Positions 25,361 through 34,312 of a DNA stretch of 64,000 nt are shown piece after piece. Origin of the DNA: an uncultured bacterium (GTDB lineage: Bacteria; Bacteroidota; Bacteroidia; Bacteroidales; Muribaculaceae); the NCBI GenBank assembly GCA_905214715.1, contig CAJMMT010000001.1, forward strand, positions 124,001-188,000, written 5' to 3'. A program made the position numbers and the translations under genes. The notes beneath the pieces are model-generated. The model ran no database searches, had not been told where the DNA came from, and saw only the letters and a program-made list of their open reading frames with translations. Numbering within the stretch: the stretch's first letter is position 1; each line of letters starts with the position of its first letter.

Positions 25361-25963
25361 TCAGATGGGTTCGCCTTTGCCTTGACGGGTTATTTCCGGC
25401 CCGCGTCCCGTGAATTCGATGATGGTCGAAGGTGTGGTGTCTCCCTCCTCGCCGAGCAGAACCAGATCCACGAGGTCGGCATATCTTTCGGCTATAAGCT
25501 CGGGATTGCGGGCGTAGTCCTCGTCTTCATATTCGATAGATGTGTTCATCAGGGGACGGCCGAGCGCCTCCGCTATCATACGCGGTGTAGCGGCGTCGGG
25601 TATCCTTACCCCTACGGTTTTTCTTCCCTTGAAAGCTTTCGGAAGAATGGTCGCCGATTTGAATATGAAAGTATAGGGTCCCGGAGTGAGCTGTCGCATG
25701 AGTTTGAACGCATCGTTGCCGTATCGGGAATACTCGGCGGCCATTGAGATGTCGCTGCAGATTATGGAGAGCGTGCTCTTTTCAGGAGTTATGCCCTTCA
25801 GGCGGCACACTTTCTCGATGGCCTTGCTGTTGGTGCAGTCGCACGCTATGCCGTATAATGTATCGGTGGGGATAATTATGATACCCCCGTTTTCAAGAGT
25901 CTCGGTAATCTCCTGCAATTGCTTGTCCGATGGCCTGTCATTCCAGATTTTTAGAGTTTCCAT
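25361..25963 (-). CDS. L-threonylcarbamoyladenylate synthase (Sua5/YciO/YrdC family)
   Basis: Predicted to make threonylcarbamoyl-AMP from threonine, bicarbonate and ATP for the t6A37 tRNA modification. The start at 25963 (METLKIWNDRPSD) is chosen because the longer open frame runs back across the divergent mtnN gene. The YrdC fold is seen from GGIIIIPTDTLYGIACDCTN through LMRQLTPGPYTFIFK to VGVRIPD and TPRMIAEALGRPLMNTS. At 200 residues it is the short, YrdC/TsaC-like form without the Sua5 domain. It is divergent from mtnN, with a shared 69-bp gap. Confidence 0.88.
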   Translation of the reverse strand: METLKIWNDRPSDKQLQEITETLENGGIIIIPTDTLYGIACDCTNSKAIEKVCRLKGITPEKSTLSIICSDISMAAEYSRYGNDAFKLMRQLTPGPYTFIFKSATILPKAFKGRKTVGVRIPDAATPRMIAEALGRPLMNTSIEYEDEDYARNPELIAERYADLVDLVLLGEEGDTTPSTIIEFTGRGPEITRQGKGEPI

Positions 25964-25999
25964 GTCAATGCCTCTCCCTTCTGTTTCGTTCAAATTTAC

Positions 26000-26007
26000 T
26001 ATATTTG
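26000..26007 (+). promoter_or_regulatory. Candidate -7 box of mtnN promoter
   Basis: TATATTTG matches TAnnTTTG, 25 nt ahead of the mtnN ATG. The -33 element is not obvious. Confidence 0.45.
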
Positions 26008-26032
26008 TATCAAATATCAAAAAGAATAAGTG

Positions 26033-26716
26033 ATGAAGATAGGAATACTCGCCGCCATGTCGAAAGAACTCGAATTGCTCAGGCCTATGCTCGCCGATTC
26101 GGCCGAGGTTGTTTATGACGGTCGCGAAATGTGGGTAGGGAAGATGGGAGGCCATGACGTGTGCCTGATGCAATGCGGCATCGGAAAGGTCAATTCGGCG
26201 TTGAATACCCGCAGGCTGATAGAATATTTCAAGCCCGACAGAGTAATCAACTCGGGTGTGGCCGGCGGAGCCGACGCGACTATGCATGTGGCGGATCTTC
26301 TTGTGGCGACCGCGGCCGCATATCACGACGTATGGTGCGGTCCGGGCACCCTCTATGGAGCCGCCGACGGTTTCCCGGTTATGCTGGAGTGCGATCCTGC
26401 GGTAGTGAGACTCGCCGAAGAAACCCTGACGGGGGAACAAGTAAGATACGGCCTGATATGCAGTGGCGACAAATTCATAAGTAAGCCGGAGGAGGTAGCG
26501 GAGATAAAAGGCCATTTCCCGGAGGCGCTCGCATGCGACATGGAATCGGCCTCGATAGGTCAGGTATGCGGCGAGGCCGGCGTACCGTTCAATATCATAA
26601 GGGTTGTAAGCGATACCCCCGGCCAGGCCGAAAACATATCGCAGTATAATGACTTCTGGGGCGAAGCCCCGCGCAAGACATTCGCGGCTGTCGGGCAGAT
26701 AATAGCGCGTCTCTAA
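26033..26716 (+). CDS. mtnN: 5'-methylthioadenosine/S-adenosylhomocysteine nucleosidase
   Basis: Hydrolyses MTA and SAH to adenine and the thioribosyl product in cytoplasmic methionine salvage. Start at the ATG 26033; a GTG at 26030 is one codon earlier. Conserved segments are IGILAAMSKELELL, QCGIGKVNSALNT, NSGVAGGADAT, and the C-terminal ACDMESASIGQVC with the Glu-Ser contact and the catalytic Asp in VVSDTPG. At 228 residues it has normal length. The stop is only 10 nt before the first TPR regulator of the accessory island, so read-through into that array is likely. Confidence 0.93.
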   Translation: MKIGILAAMSKELELLRPMLADSAEVVYDGREMWVGKMGGHDVCLMQCGIGKVNSALNTRRLIEYFKPDRVINSGVAGGADATMHVADLLVATAAAYHDVWCGPGTLYGAADGFPVMLECDPAVVRLAEETLTGEQVRYGLICSGDKFISKPEEVAEIKGHFPEALACDMESASIGQVCGEAGVPFNIIRVVSDTPGQAENISQYNDFWGEAPRKTFAAVGQIIARL

Positions 26717-26726
26717 ATTTTAAAGA

Positions 26727-28376
26727 GTGTTTGAATTGCGCCGACTGCTGATAGTATTTTTGATTCTGACGGCCACGGTTTGCTGTGGCCGTCATGGCGC
26801 GGTGTGGGAAAAACTCCAGTGCGCGCGGCAGGTTATGGATGAGCATCCCGATTCAGCCCTGTCGATATTGCAGACCATCGCCTATTCGTCTCTGACCGGA
26901 GATGAGGAGAAAGCCCTTTACGGAATGCTTTATGTGCAGGCATTGGACAAGAATCAGCTTGATCCGGCCAATGATTCCATAATATCGCATTCCGTGGAGT
27001 ATTACGCCGCCCATAAGAAAATACCGGAGCAGATTATATCGACATATTACAGAGGAAGAGCATTGCAGGATGGTAAGAATTATCCGAAAGCCTTGGTGTG
27101 TTTCTATAAGTCGAAGGAACTCGCGGAGCGGAACGGCGACTGCTTCTGGGCCGGTATGGCCTGTAGGGGAATCGCCGATGTTTATAATGAGACTGTCCCT
27201 TCTGACGAAGAAGTGCTGTTTTCAGAAAAAGGGTATGGTTTTCTAAAGAAGAATGGCCGACAGCCATATATCAATTATGCATTATACGATTATGCGCGTG
27301 CCCTTGCCAATACTGATGATCCATTGAAAGTAAACAGGGGTATCGCGATGACGGAACAACTTGAAGATTCCGCCGAAAAGTATCAGGACATATATCTTTA
27401 TTATATATCCAAGAAGGTAAGGGGATTGTCGTTGATGAAAATAAAACGTCATCGGGAGGCTCTTGTTGAAATGACCTATGTTTGCGGAACCGAATATGCG
27501 AAGTCGGAAGACTCGCTATATATGTCGCTCGCTTTAATAGAAAATGGGAAGTATGCGGAAGCCGAAGAATTGTCAGATATGGTTACAGGCAATAATACAA
27601 AGCTGAAGAGCCTTATACATTGCAAGATTGAAAGACATAATGGCAATTATAAACGAGCTGTGGAATATGTGAATTTGATCAATGGTCAAAGCGACAGTAT
27701 CCTCAGGGTATCCATGAATCAGGCCCTGACAGCCTCGATTGCAGATTTCTTTGAGGTCAACAGAGCTTTGGATAAGGAAAAAATAGCTTCGTACCGTCAG
27801 ACAAACCGGTTGCTTTCGCTTATAGTTTGCCTGGTTCTGTTGTTTGCAGGCATTATTGTTTATTACATACGCCAGCGCCATATCAATAATATTAAGGATA
27901 AAGTTTTGCTTGCGGAACAGCTTGTAGAGGAACTTGAACAGCGCCGACAGGAAAATTCCAATAACGAGGTGATTGTGAAATCGGTGCTTTCAACTCAGTA
28001 TGAATTGCTTGAACAATTCACTGGAATCTTGATGGAGACAAACGATACAAGAAAAGCAAGGAAAAAAATTGCCGATGCCGTTACCGATCTCATAGCCGAC
28101 CTCTCGATAGGTGGAGATAAAGAGAAAGAACTTGAAGACCGTTTAGACTCGCTGTATGATAATGTATTCACCGATTTCAAACTTGACCTTCCAAACCTGA
28201 AGGAAGCTGATTATCGTCTGTTCCTTTTCTCTGCCTTGCGTATGTCAAATACGACGATATCGGTATTTCTTAAGGAAGAACGGATTGAAGCGGTCTATAA
28301 CCGCAAGCGCAGGCTTAAGGATAGGATAAAACAGCTTGACACCTCCAAAAGTGAAAGATATCTGTCTTTTCTGTGA
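26727..28376 (+). CDS. Membrane TPR regulator, paralogue 1 (TPR sensor - TM - coiled coil - HTH)
   Basis: Starts at GTG 26727. A hydrophobic N-terminus (RRLLIVFLILTATVCCG) is an export or anchor signal; its lipobox is poor (TVCC). About 330 residues of TPR-like helices follow (GRALQDGKNYPKALVCFYKS, REALVEMTYVCG, KYAEAEELSD). One TM helix (LLSLIVCLVLLFAGIIVYYI, about 360-384) leads to a coiled coil (LLAEQLVEELEQRRQEN). The C-terminus is helix-turn-helix-like: NLKEADYRLFLFSALRMSNTTISVFL, then VYNRKRRLKDRI. It reads as a periplasmic TPR sensor joined to a cytoplasmic DNA-binding end. Four paralogues lie in tandem. Residues 3-111 are encoded by a block identical to paralogue 3. DNA binding is inferred, not shown. 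Confidence 0.8.
   Translation: MFELRRLLIVFLILTATVCCGRHGAVWEKLQCARQVMDEHPDSALSILQTIAYSSLTGDEEKALYGMLYVQALDKNQLDPANDSIISHSVEYYAAHKKIPEQIISTYYRGRALQDGKNYPKALVCFYKSKELAERNGDCFWAGMACRGIADVYNETVPSDEEVLFSEKGYGFLKKNGRQPYINYALYDYARALANTDDPLKVNRGIAMTEQLEDSAEKYQDIYLYYISKKVRGLSLMKIKRHREALVEMTYVCGTEYAKSEDSLYMSLALIENGKYAEAEELSDMVTGNNTKLKSLIHCKIERHNGNYKRAVEYVNLINGQSDSILRVSMNQALTASIADFFEVNRALDKEKIASYRQTNRLLSLIVCLVLLFAGIIVYYIRQRHINNIKDKVLLAEQLVEELEQRRQENSNNEVIVKSVLSTQYELLEQFTGILMETNDTRKARKKIADAVTDLIADLSIGGDKEKELEDRLDSLYDNVFTDFKLDLPNLKEADYRLFLFSALRMSNTTISVFLKEERIEAVYNRKRRLKDRIKQLDTSKSERYLSFL
26732..27059 (+). repeat. Perfect 328-bp direct repeat, copy 1
   Basis: Identical by reading to 30732-31059, exactly 4000 bp away. 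It encodes the anchor and first TPRs of paralogue 1. Identity stops abruptly on both sides. Confidence 0.9.
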
Positions 28377-28396
28377 AAGATGTTTCATTTATACAT

Positions 28397-30055
28397 ATGA
28401 TGCAGAATAAACTTGCCGCCCTGATATGCTTAGTGTTCCTGGTTATGACTATGATAGGTTGTGGCCGCAGGAGTCCTATAAGTGAAAAGCTTGATGTCGC
28501 CCGACAAAAAATGGAAGAATCTCCTGATTCGGCATTAATGGTGCTGCAGGATATATCTTTTCAGGAACTGCATAATGCCGAGGACAGGGCATTATATGGA
28601 ATGCTTTACGTTCAGGCTATGGACAAGAACCATCTTGATCCCGATAATGATTCAATAATAGCGCAATCGGTAGATTATTATACAGCCCATGAAAAACTTC
28701 CCGAGCAGATAATATCGACATATTACAGGGGGAGGGCTTTATATCATGCCGGGAACTATCCGCAGTCGTTGTTGTGTTTCTACAAAGCGAAAGAACTTGC
28801 CGAGGATAACGGCGAATACTTCTGGGCCGGTATGTCTTGCCGGGGCATCTCAGATGTCTATAAACTCTCCTATTATTCTAAAGAACAGCTGATCTATGCC
28901 GAGAAAGAGTTTTATTACATAAAAAAATCCGGTAAGCAACCATATCTCAATTATGCATTGTATGATTACAGTTGGGCACTCAGGAACTTCGGTGATACAA
29001 AAAGTTTCAATAAGGCGATTAAAATCTGCGATCAGCTTGTGGATTCCGCTAAAAAGTTTGATGACCCATATCTCTATAGTGCGGCGATACAAATGAAAGC
29101 GATCACATTGGTGGGAATGGATCGTTATGAAGAAGCTCTGCCTGTGATAATTGAAGTTTGCGATGATGAATTTGTAGAAAGTTCAGACTCCTTATACCTT
29201 TCTTGGGCACTCTTTGAGAATGGCCGACACCGCGAAGCCAAGGAGTTGCTCGATACGGTATCGGATTGCGATACGTTACTGAGAAGACTTATACATAGCA
29301 GATTTGAAAGGGCAAAAGGAAATTGGGATATAGTATTGAATGACGCTTTATTCTTGATAGGTAAAGCCGATAGCGTGGCCCATTTATCAATGAGAATGAT
29401 AATTACCACTCCATTATCTGATTACTATTATAAAAACAGAGAGTTGGATAACATTAGGATCAATTCATATCGCAAGCGGAATCTATTGCTCTCTATAATC
29501 GTACTTTTGATAACAATCATTGCCGTAATGATAGTTTATAAGTTAAGGGTAAGGCAAGTTGCCGAAATTAACGACAGGATTCTTCTTGCCGATAGACTCA
29601 GTGAAGAAATTGAGAGGTTCCGGGTGGAGAACTCAAAAACTCACGATATCGTCGAAACAATGTTGCCCGCACAATATAAACTTCTTGAACAATTGACAGA
29701 GATAGCGGTTAAGACAAACGACAACAGAAAAGTACGGAAGAATATAGCCGATGCGGTGACGAAACTAATCGAAGACCTTTCAATCGGCGGCGATAAATTG
29801 AAAGAACTTGAAGACAAGGTGGATTCATTGTACAATAATGTCTATTCCGATTTCAAACGGGACTTTCCTAATCTTAAAGAAGCGGATTATTTACTGTTCC
29901 TGTTTTCTGCATTGGGCATATCGAGTACGACGATCTCGGTATTCCTTAAGGAGGGAAAAATCGAAGCCGTCTATAACCGCAAGCGCAGACTGAAAGACAA
30001 GATCAGACAGCTTGATTCTTCTCAAAGCGATAGATATTTGAAATTTTTTAAGTAG
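28397..30055 (+). CDS. Membrane TPR regulator, paralogue 2
   Basis: Same architecture as its neighbours: lipobox-like LVFLVMTMIGCGRR (Cys about 22), TPR-like repeats (NYPQSLLCFYKAKELAEDNGEYFWAGMSCRGISDVYK), TM helix (LLLSIIVLLITIIAVMIVYKL), coiled coil, and a C-terminal HTH-like end (NLKEADYLLFLFSALGISSTTISVFL, VYNRKRRLKDKIRQLD). The ATG at 28397 is chosen; the open frame begins with a GTG at 28373 that overlaps the previous stop, so coupling is possible. The last Lys codon and the stop lie inside the left end of MITE2 (30048 onward), so the insertion redefined the C-terminus. The middle third is the part most divergent from the other paralogues. Confidence 0.8.
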   Translation: MMQNKLAALICLVFLVMTMIGCGRRSPISEKLDVARQKMEESPDSALMVLQDISFQELHNAEDRALYGMLYVQAMDKNHLDPDNDSIIAQSVDYYTAHEKLPEQIISTYYRGRALYHAGNYPQSLLCFYKAKELAEDNGEYFWAGMSCRGISDVYKLSYYSKEQLIYAEKEFYYIKKSGKQPYLNYALYDYSWALRNFGDTKSFNKAIKICDQLVDSAKKFDDPYLYSAAIQMKAITLVGMDRYEEALPVIIEVCDDEFVESSDSLYLSWALFENGRHREAKELLDTVSDCDTLLRRLIHSRFERAKGNWDIVLNDALFLIGKADSVAHLSMRMIITTPLSDYYYKNRELDNIRINSYRKRNLLLSIIVLLITIIAVMIVYKLRVRQVAEINDRILLADRLSEEIERFRVENSKTHDIVETMLPAQYKLLEQLTEIAVKTNDNRKVRKNIADAVTKLIEDLSIGGDKLKELEDKVDSLYNNVYSDFKRDFPNLKEADYLLFLFSALGISSTTISVFLKEGKIEAVYNRKRRLKDKIRQLDSSQSDRYLKFFK

Positions 30056-30281
30056 TTGGAAAAAATTAATGAACATATAAAACGCCGTTATTTCGGAGAC
30101 AATTGGCTCATATTGGCTTATCTGATAGGTATTCGCCGATTTTAACAAATTCGGTTGCGGAGGGCAGGAGCATATACCATATGCGACTGACCGACAATGC
30201 TGAGGTAGCCCGAAAGAACAAGTTTTATAGTTCAAGATTTCCAGCTATTTATATATCGATTAATCTTCACCAACTACTTAA
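30048..30281 (+). mobile_element. MITE2, full copy (234 bp)
   Basis: Ends TTAAGTAGTTGG (30048-30059) and CCAACTACTTAA (30270-30281) are perfect 12-bp inverted repeats. No transposase. The interior (30085-30180) is about 93% the same as 39866-39962. The left end contains the stop codon of TPR paralogue 2. Confidence 0.75.
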
Positions 30282-30726
30282 AACATAAAGTATTCTTTTC
30301 ATCGGATAATCCGCGCAAATCCGTCTACATCCGCGTTGCGAGCGCCACATGCGCGGCGAAAAGATCCGTGTGTCATATCCCATTCCCATCCATAAAAAAG
30401 TAAATTCAATCAGGAAGATGCAATTTCAGCTGATTTGGAAAGATAAAGGACACACGGATCTTTTCTTTGTCTTTAAATGAAAGAGCGTGTACAGGATTCT
30501 TTCATTATCCAAAATGTCCTTGCATATTCGGGAGGATTTGGTTAACTTTAACTGAGTCCTTGTAAGAAGTAATTTTATGGATAAAAGCAGGGATACATTC
30601 TATTAAATTACCGATTTCAGGGTTTATGTAAATTTTATCAGTTGGAAATCAAATGTTTGACAGCATAATTCCCAATTTTTGTCATGTAGTGAAATATCCG
30701 TGTTAAAAGTAAACATTCTCTTTTAT
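30282..30726. other. Intergenic region with decayed repeats ahead of TPR paralogue 3
   Basis: No gene. 30300-30380 holds ATCCGCG-type degenerate repeats like those at 3190-3360, and a short inverted repeat of ACACGGATCTTTT is recognisable (30364-30374 with 30452-30465). GTGTTAAAAGTAAACATTCTCTT (30701-30722) closely resembles the right end of MITE1, so a broken MITE1 probably abuts paralogue 3. Confidence 0.5.
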
Positions 30727-32376
30727 TTGACTGAATTGCGCCGACTGCTGATAGTATTTTTGATTCTGACGGCCACGGTTTGCTGTGGCCGTCATGGCGC
30801 GGTGTGGGAAAAACTCCAGTGCGCGCGGCAGGTTATGGATGAGCATCCCGATTCAGCCCTGTCGATATTGCAGACCATCGCCTATTCGTCTCTGACCGGA
30901 GATGAGGAGAAAGCCCTTTACGGAATGCTTTATGTGCAGGCATTGGACAAGAATCAGCTTGATCCGGCCAATGATTCCATAATATCGCATTCCGTGGAGT
31001 ATTACGCCGCCCATAAGAAAATACCGGAGCAGATTATATCGACATATTACAGAGGAAGAACCCTGAGGAATGGGGGTAGGTATCCTCAGGCTTTAGTGTG
31101 TTTCTATAAGTCGAAGGAACTCGCGGAGCGGCACGGCGAGTACTTCTGGGCCGGTATGTCCTGTTGGGGAATTTCAGATGTTTACAAGGAGACTTTCCAC
31201 TTTCCGGAATCGGAGTCTTTCGCCCGGAAAGAATACTACTACATAAAAAAAAGTGGGAGACAACCATATTTGAACTATGCATTACATGACCATGCATGGA
31301 CAATGAAAAACTCCGGAGGTGTCAAAAATCTGAACACCGCCATTAAAATCTCCAAGCAGCTTATCGATTCCGCAAGTAAATACAATGATCCATATCTCTA
31401 TAGCGCAGCCATCCAAATGAGAGGGCACTCTTTGGTCTTGCTCGATCGTTATAAAGAGGCGCTCCCGGCTATGTCGGAGGTATGCGACGATCAGTTTTCG
31501 GAAAGTTGCGACTCAATATATTTAGTATGGTCTTTATATGAGAATGGAAGGTATCGTGATGCGGAAGAATTGATGGGTCGGATTTCGGATGAAGACCTGC
31601 TTTTTAAGAAATATATCGAGAACGATTTGTTGCGTCATAACGGTAATTATGAAAAAGTTCTGTCGAACTTATATTATTTGCAAGCGCAGTCAGACAGTAT
31701 ATTCAAAGCATCGATGAGCGAAAACTTTACAACCTCCCTATCGAACTACCTTGAAATTACAAGAAATATAGATGAAGAAAAGATCAATTCTTACCGGAAA
31801 CTCAATGTATTGTATATTTGCATTGTATGTTTGATCGTTGCGATGGTTGCAATCTCCGTAAAGAAGTATCTTGATCGTCAGTCGAAAAAGATTAATGATA
31901 AGGTATTACTCGCGGAGCAACTTAAAGAGGAACTCGAGCGAACTAAACAAGAAAAATCCGAATCAGACAAAATCGTGGAATCGATATTGTCATCTCAATA
32001 TGAACTTCTTGAACAGTTTGCCGGAATTGTGATTCAGGCGAACGATACGAGGAAAGCGAAAAAAATGATTGCCGATTCAGTAACGGAGTTAATAGAAGAC
32101 CTATCGATAGGTGGAGATAAAATGAAGGAGCTTGAAGCACGGTTGGACTCGCTGTATGATAATGTCTATTCCGATTTTAAAAGAGATTTGCCCAATCTTA
32201 GGGAAATGGATTGTCGTCTGTTCCTTTTCTCTGCGTTAAAACTGTCAAATGCAGCTATTTCAATTTTATTGAAAGAAGAGAAGATCGATGCCGTTTACAA
32301 CCGCAAGCGCCGGCTGAAAGACAAGATAAAGAAACTTGATTCAGATAAAAGCGAAAGATATTTGTCGTTCTTGTGA
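30727..32376 (+). CDS. Membrane TPR regulator, paralogue 3
   Basis: Start uncertain: TTG 30727 is chosen because it is exactly 4000 bp from the start used for paralogue 1; GTG 30703 or TTG 30679 would extend it. The first 111 residues match paralogue 1 exactly from ELRRLLIVFL on. After residue 111 it diverges, with TPR-like repeats (RYPQALVCFYKSKELAERHGEYFWAGMSCWGISDVYK, PYLYSAAIQMRGHSLVLLDRYKEALPAM). A TM helix follows (LYICIVCLIVAMVAISV), then a coiled coil and the HTH-like C-terminus (NLREMDCRLFLFSALKLSNAAISILL, VYNRKRRLKDKI). Its middle is closer to paralogue 2 (PYLYSAAIQM shared) while its head is that of paralogue 1, so it is a mosaic. Confidence 0.78.
   Translation: MTELRRLLIVFLILTATVCCGRHGAVWEKLQCARQVMDEHPDSALSILQTIAYSSLTGDEEKALYGMLYVQALDKNQLDPANDSIISHSVEYYAAHKKIPEQIISTYYRGRTLRNGGRYPQALVCFYKSKELAERHGEYFWAGMSCWGISDVYKETFHFPESESFARKEYYYIKKSGRQPYLNYALHDHAWTMKNSGGVKNLNTAIKISKQLIDSASKYNDPYLYSAAIQMRGHSLVLLDRYKEALPAMSEVCDDQFSESCDSIYLVWSLYENGRYRDAEELMGRISDEDLLFKKYIENDLLRHNGNYEKVLSNLYYLQAQSDSIFKASMSENFTTSLSNYLEITRNIDEEKINSYRKLNVLYICIVCLIVAMVAISVKKYLDRQSKKINDKVLLAEQLKEELERTKQEKSESDKIVESILSSQYELLEQFAGIVIQANDTRKAKKMIADSVTELIEDLSIGGDKMKELEARLDSLYDNVYSDFKRDLPNLREMDCRLFLFSALKLSNAAISILLKEEKIDAVYNRKRRLKDKIKKLDSDKSERYLSFL
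30732..31059 (+). repeat. Perfect 328-bp direct repeat, copy 2
   Basis: Identical to 26732-27059. Upstream and downstream flanks differ completely or partly, suggesting a recent recombination or gene conversion event. Confidence 0.9.
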
Positions 32377-32385
32377 TAAGTAATA

Positions 32386-32425
32386 TTTCAAATCACTTAC
32401 TATCGTTTAAATTTGAATACTTACT
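32386..32425 (+). repeat. 40-bp dispersed repeat ahead of TPR paralogue 4
   Basis: Matches 19735-19774 at 39 of 40 positions, with two ACTTACT units around TCGTTTAAATTTGAAT. Here it lies 19 bp before a start codon; the other copy lies 1 bp before the HU start. Confidence 0.75.
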
Positions 32426-32444
32426 TAAAGACACTTGATTATCA

Positions 32445-34088
32445 ATGTTAAGTAGAATCCTTACCCTGATATGTCTCATCTCCTTGGTTATGGCTGCAGT
32501 CAGTTGTGGTCATAAGGGCGTGGCATTTGAAAAATTGCAGGAAGCACAAGAGAAAATAGAAGATTATCCCGATTCCGCCTTATCCATATTGCATGATATC
32601 CCCTATTCCGGACTCGGTGATGATGATAAAGCTCTGTATGGAATACTGTATGCCAGGGCATTGGACATGAATCATCTTGATCCGGACAATGATACCATAA
32701 TATCGCATTCACTGGAGTATTATGAGGCGCATGAAAAAATACCGGAGCGGATTATAGCCACATACTATAGGGGTAGAGCATTGCAGGATGGCAAGAACTA
32801 TCCGAAAGCCTTGTTGTATTTCTATAAGTCGAAGGAACTCGCGGAGCGTAACGGTGAGTACTTCTGGGCCGGTATGTCCTGTCGGGGAATCGCAGGTGTC
32901 TACAAGGATACATACCACTATAAGGAAGAAGTTGAATATGCGAAGAAAGGTTATGATTATATCAAAACAAGCGAGCGACAACCATACCTGAATTATGCTT
33001 TGAATGATTATTGTTCGGCACTTAGGGATAATGGGAATGTGGAAATGTCCATAAAGATATCAGAGCAACTTTTGGATTCCGCATATAAATATAAGGATGT
33101 TGATCTTCTTTGCCATGCCAAAAGGAACAGATGTCAGTCATTGGTGAGTAAAAAGAGTTATGGGAAGGCGCTTTCTGTAATGACTGAGTTCTGCAGCGAG
33201 GGATATGCGAACCAAGGTGATTCTTTGCTGTTATCCCTTATCTTGTTTGAAAACAATAGGATTGATGAATCTGAACATATTCTTAATGAAGTGTCTTCCG
33301 GAGACGATTTGCTGAAGAGCTTTATACAAAGTAAAATTGAGAGCCGCAAAGGTAATTATTTAAAAGCTATTTCAGATATCAATTATGTTTATGGTAAAAA
33401 TGATAGTATTGTCAGGGCAACGATCAATCATGCGTTGACCACACCTATTACAGAATACCTGACACTCGATAGAGCATTGAAGGCGGATATGGCAAATACA
33501 TATCGCCGGGTTAATATATTGCTTGCGATTGTTGCGGTTCTGATTATCGGTCTTGTTATTTATTATGTGAAAAGTATCCGCAAACGGAAGAATGAAGAGA
33601 TCGATAATAAGGTTTTGCTTGCCGAACGACTTAAAGATGAACTTGAACATGCCCGTAATGATAATGCCAAATCTTTCCGTATAGTAGAAACATTGTTGTC
33701 AACCCAATATGAAATACTCGATCAGCTGATAAACATTCAGATTAAAACAAATGACAATGCAAAATCAAGGAAAAAGATTGCGGAGACCGTAACAACACTG
33801 ATAGAAGATCTGTCTATCGGTGGAGAGAAAGTGAAGGAACTTGAAAACAGGGTTGATTTGCTCTTTAATAATCTCTTCTCGGATTTCAAACGTGATCTCC
33901 CGAACTTGAAGGAGACCGACTATCTTCTATTTCTGTTTTCCGCATTGCAAATATCAGGCACGGCTATATCCATTTTTTTGAAGGAAGATAAGGTCGAGGC
34001 TGTCTATAACCGCAAGCGCAGACTGAAAGATAAGATCAGACAGCTTCCCTCCACTAAAAGTAACAGATATTTAAAGTATTTATATTAA
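32445..34088 (+). CDS. Membrane TPR regulator, paralogue 4
   Basis: A good lipobox (LISLVMAAVSCGHKG, Cys about 21) suggests a lipid-anchored N-terminus on the periplasmic face. TPR-like repeats (GRALQDGKNYPKALLYFYKSKELAERNGEYFWAGMSC) are followed by a variable middle, a TM helix (LLAIVAVLIIGLVIYYV), coiled coil (LLAERLKDELEHARND) and the HTH-like end (NLKETDYLLFLFSALQISGTAISIFL, VYNRKRRLKDKIRQL). It is the last of the array and points at the secreted-protein operon 225 bp downstream, the most obvious candidate target. Regulation of that operon is inferred from position. Confidence 0.8.
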   Translation: MLSRILTLICLISLVMAAVSCGHKGVAFEKLQEAQEKIEDYPDSALSILHDIPYSGLGDDDKALYGILYARALDMNHLDPDNDTIISHSLEYYEAHEKIPERIIATYYRGRALQDGKNYPKALLYFYKSKELAERNGEYFWAGMSCRGIAGVYKDTYHYKEEVEYAKKGYDYIKTSERQPYLNYALNDYCSALRDNGNVEMSIKISEQLLDSAYKYKDVDLLCHAKRNRCQSLVSKKSYGKALSVMTEFCSEGYANQGDSLLLSLILFENNRIDESEHILNEVSSGDDLLKSFIQSKIESRKGNYLKAISDINYVYGKNDSIVRATINHALTTPITEYLTLDRALKADMANTYRRVNILLAIVAVLIIGLVIYYVKSIRKRKNEEIDNKVLLAERLKDELEHARNDNAKSFRIVETLLSTQYEILDQLINIQIKTNDNAKSRKKIAETVTTLIEDLSIGGEKVKELENRVDLLFNNLFSDFKRDLPNLKETDYLLFLFSALQISGTAISIFLKEDKVEAVYNRKRRLKDKIRQLPSTKSNRYLKYLY

Positions 34089-34312
34089 TTACTGATATAC
34101 AATGAGTTATAAATTTACATGATTGTAGATTGTTAACTATTTATAAATCAATGGTTTATATAATTGCGCCAAATGATTTACATTTTGATTACAATAACAC
34201 ATTGATTATTAATAATTTGTAAAATTAAAAAACCAAATGAAAAATCGCTTATAATTATGATTGTCTTTAATTATTCACTAACTTGCGCCAGTGAAATTAA
34301 CTAAAGACGACT
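34089..34312 (+). promoter_or_regulatory. AT-rich intergenic region, probable promoter of the secreted-protein operon
   Basis: No gene. It is very AT-rich, with TTGCGCCA twice (about 34164 and 34284), the second within TAACTTGCGCCA, a partial match to the -7 consensus about 30 nt before the first gene. The paired TTGCGCCA sites could be regulator contacts. This is a weak inference. Confidence 0.35.

Noticed and set aside
25964..26515. Upstream extension of the TsaC-type frame to 384 aa
   Set aside because: The extension is antisense to mtnN and has no family similarity; the family begins at METLKIWNDR.
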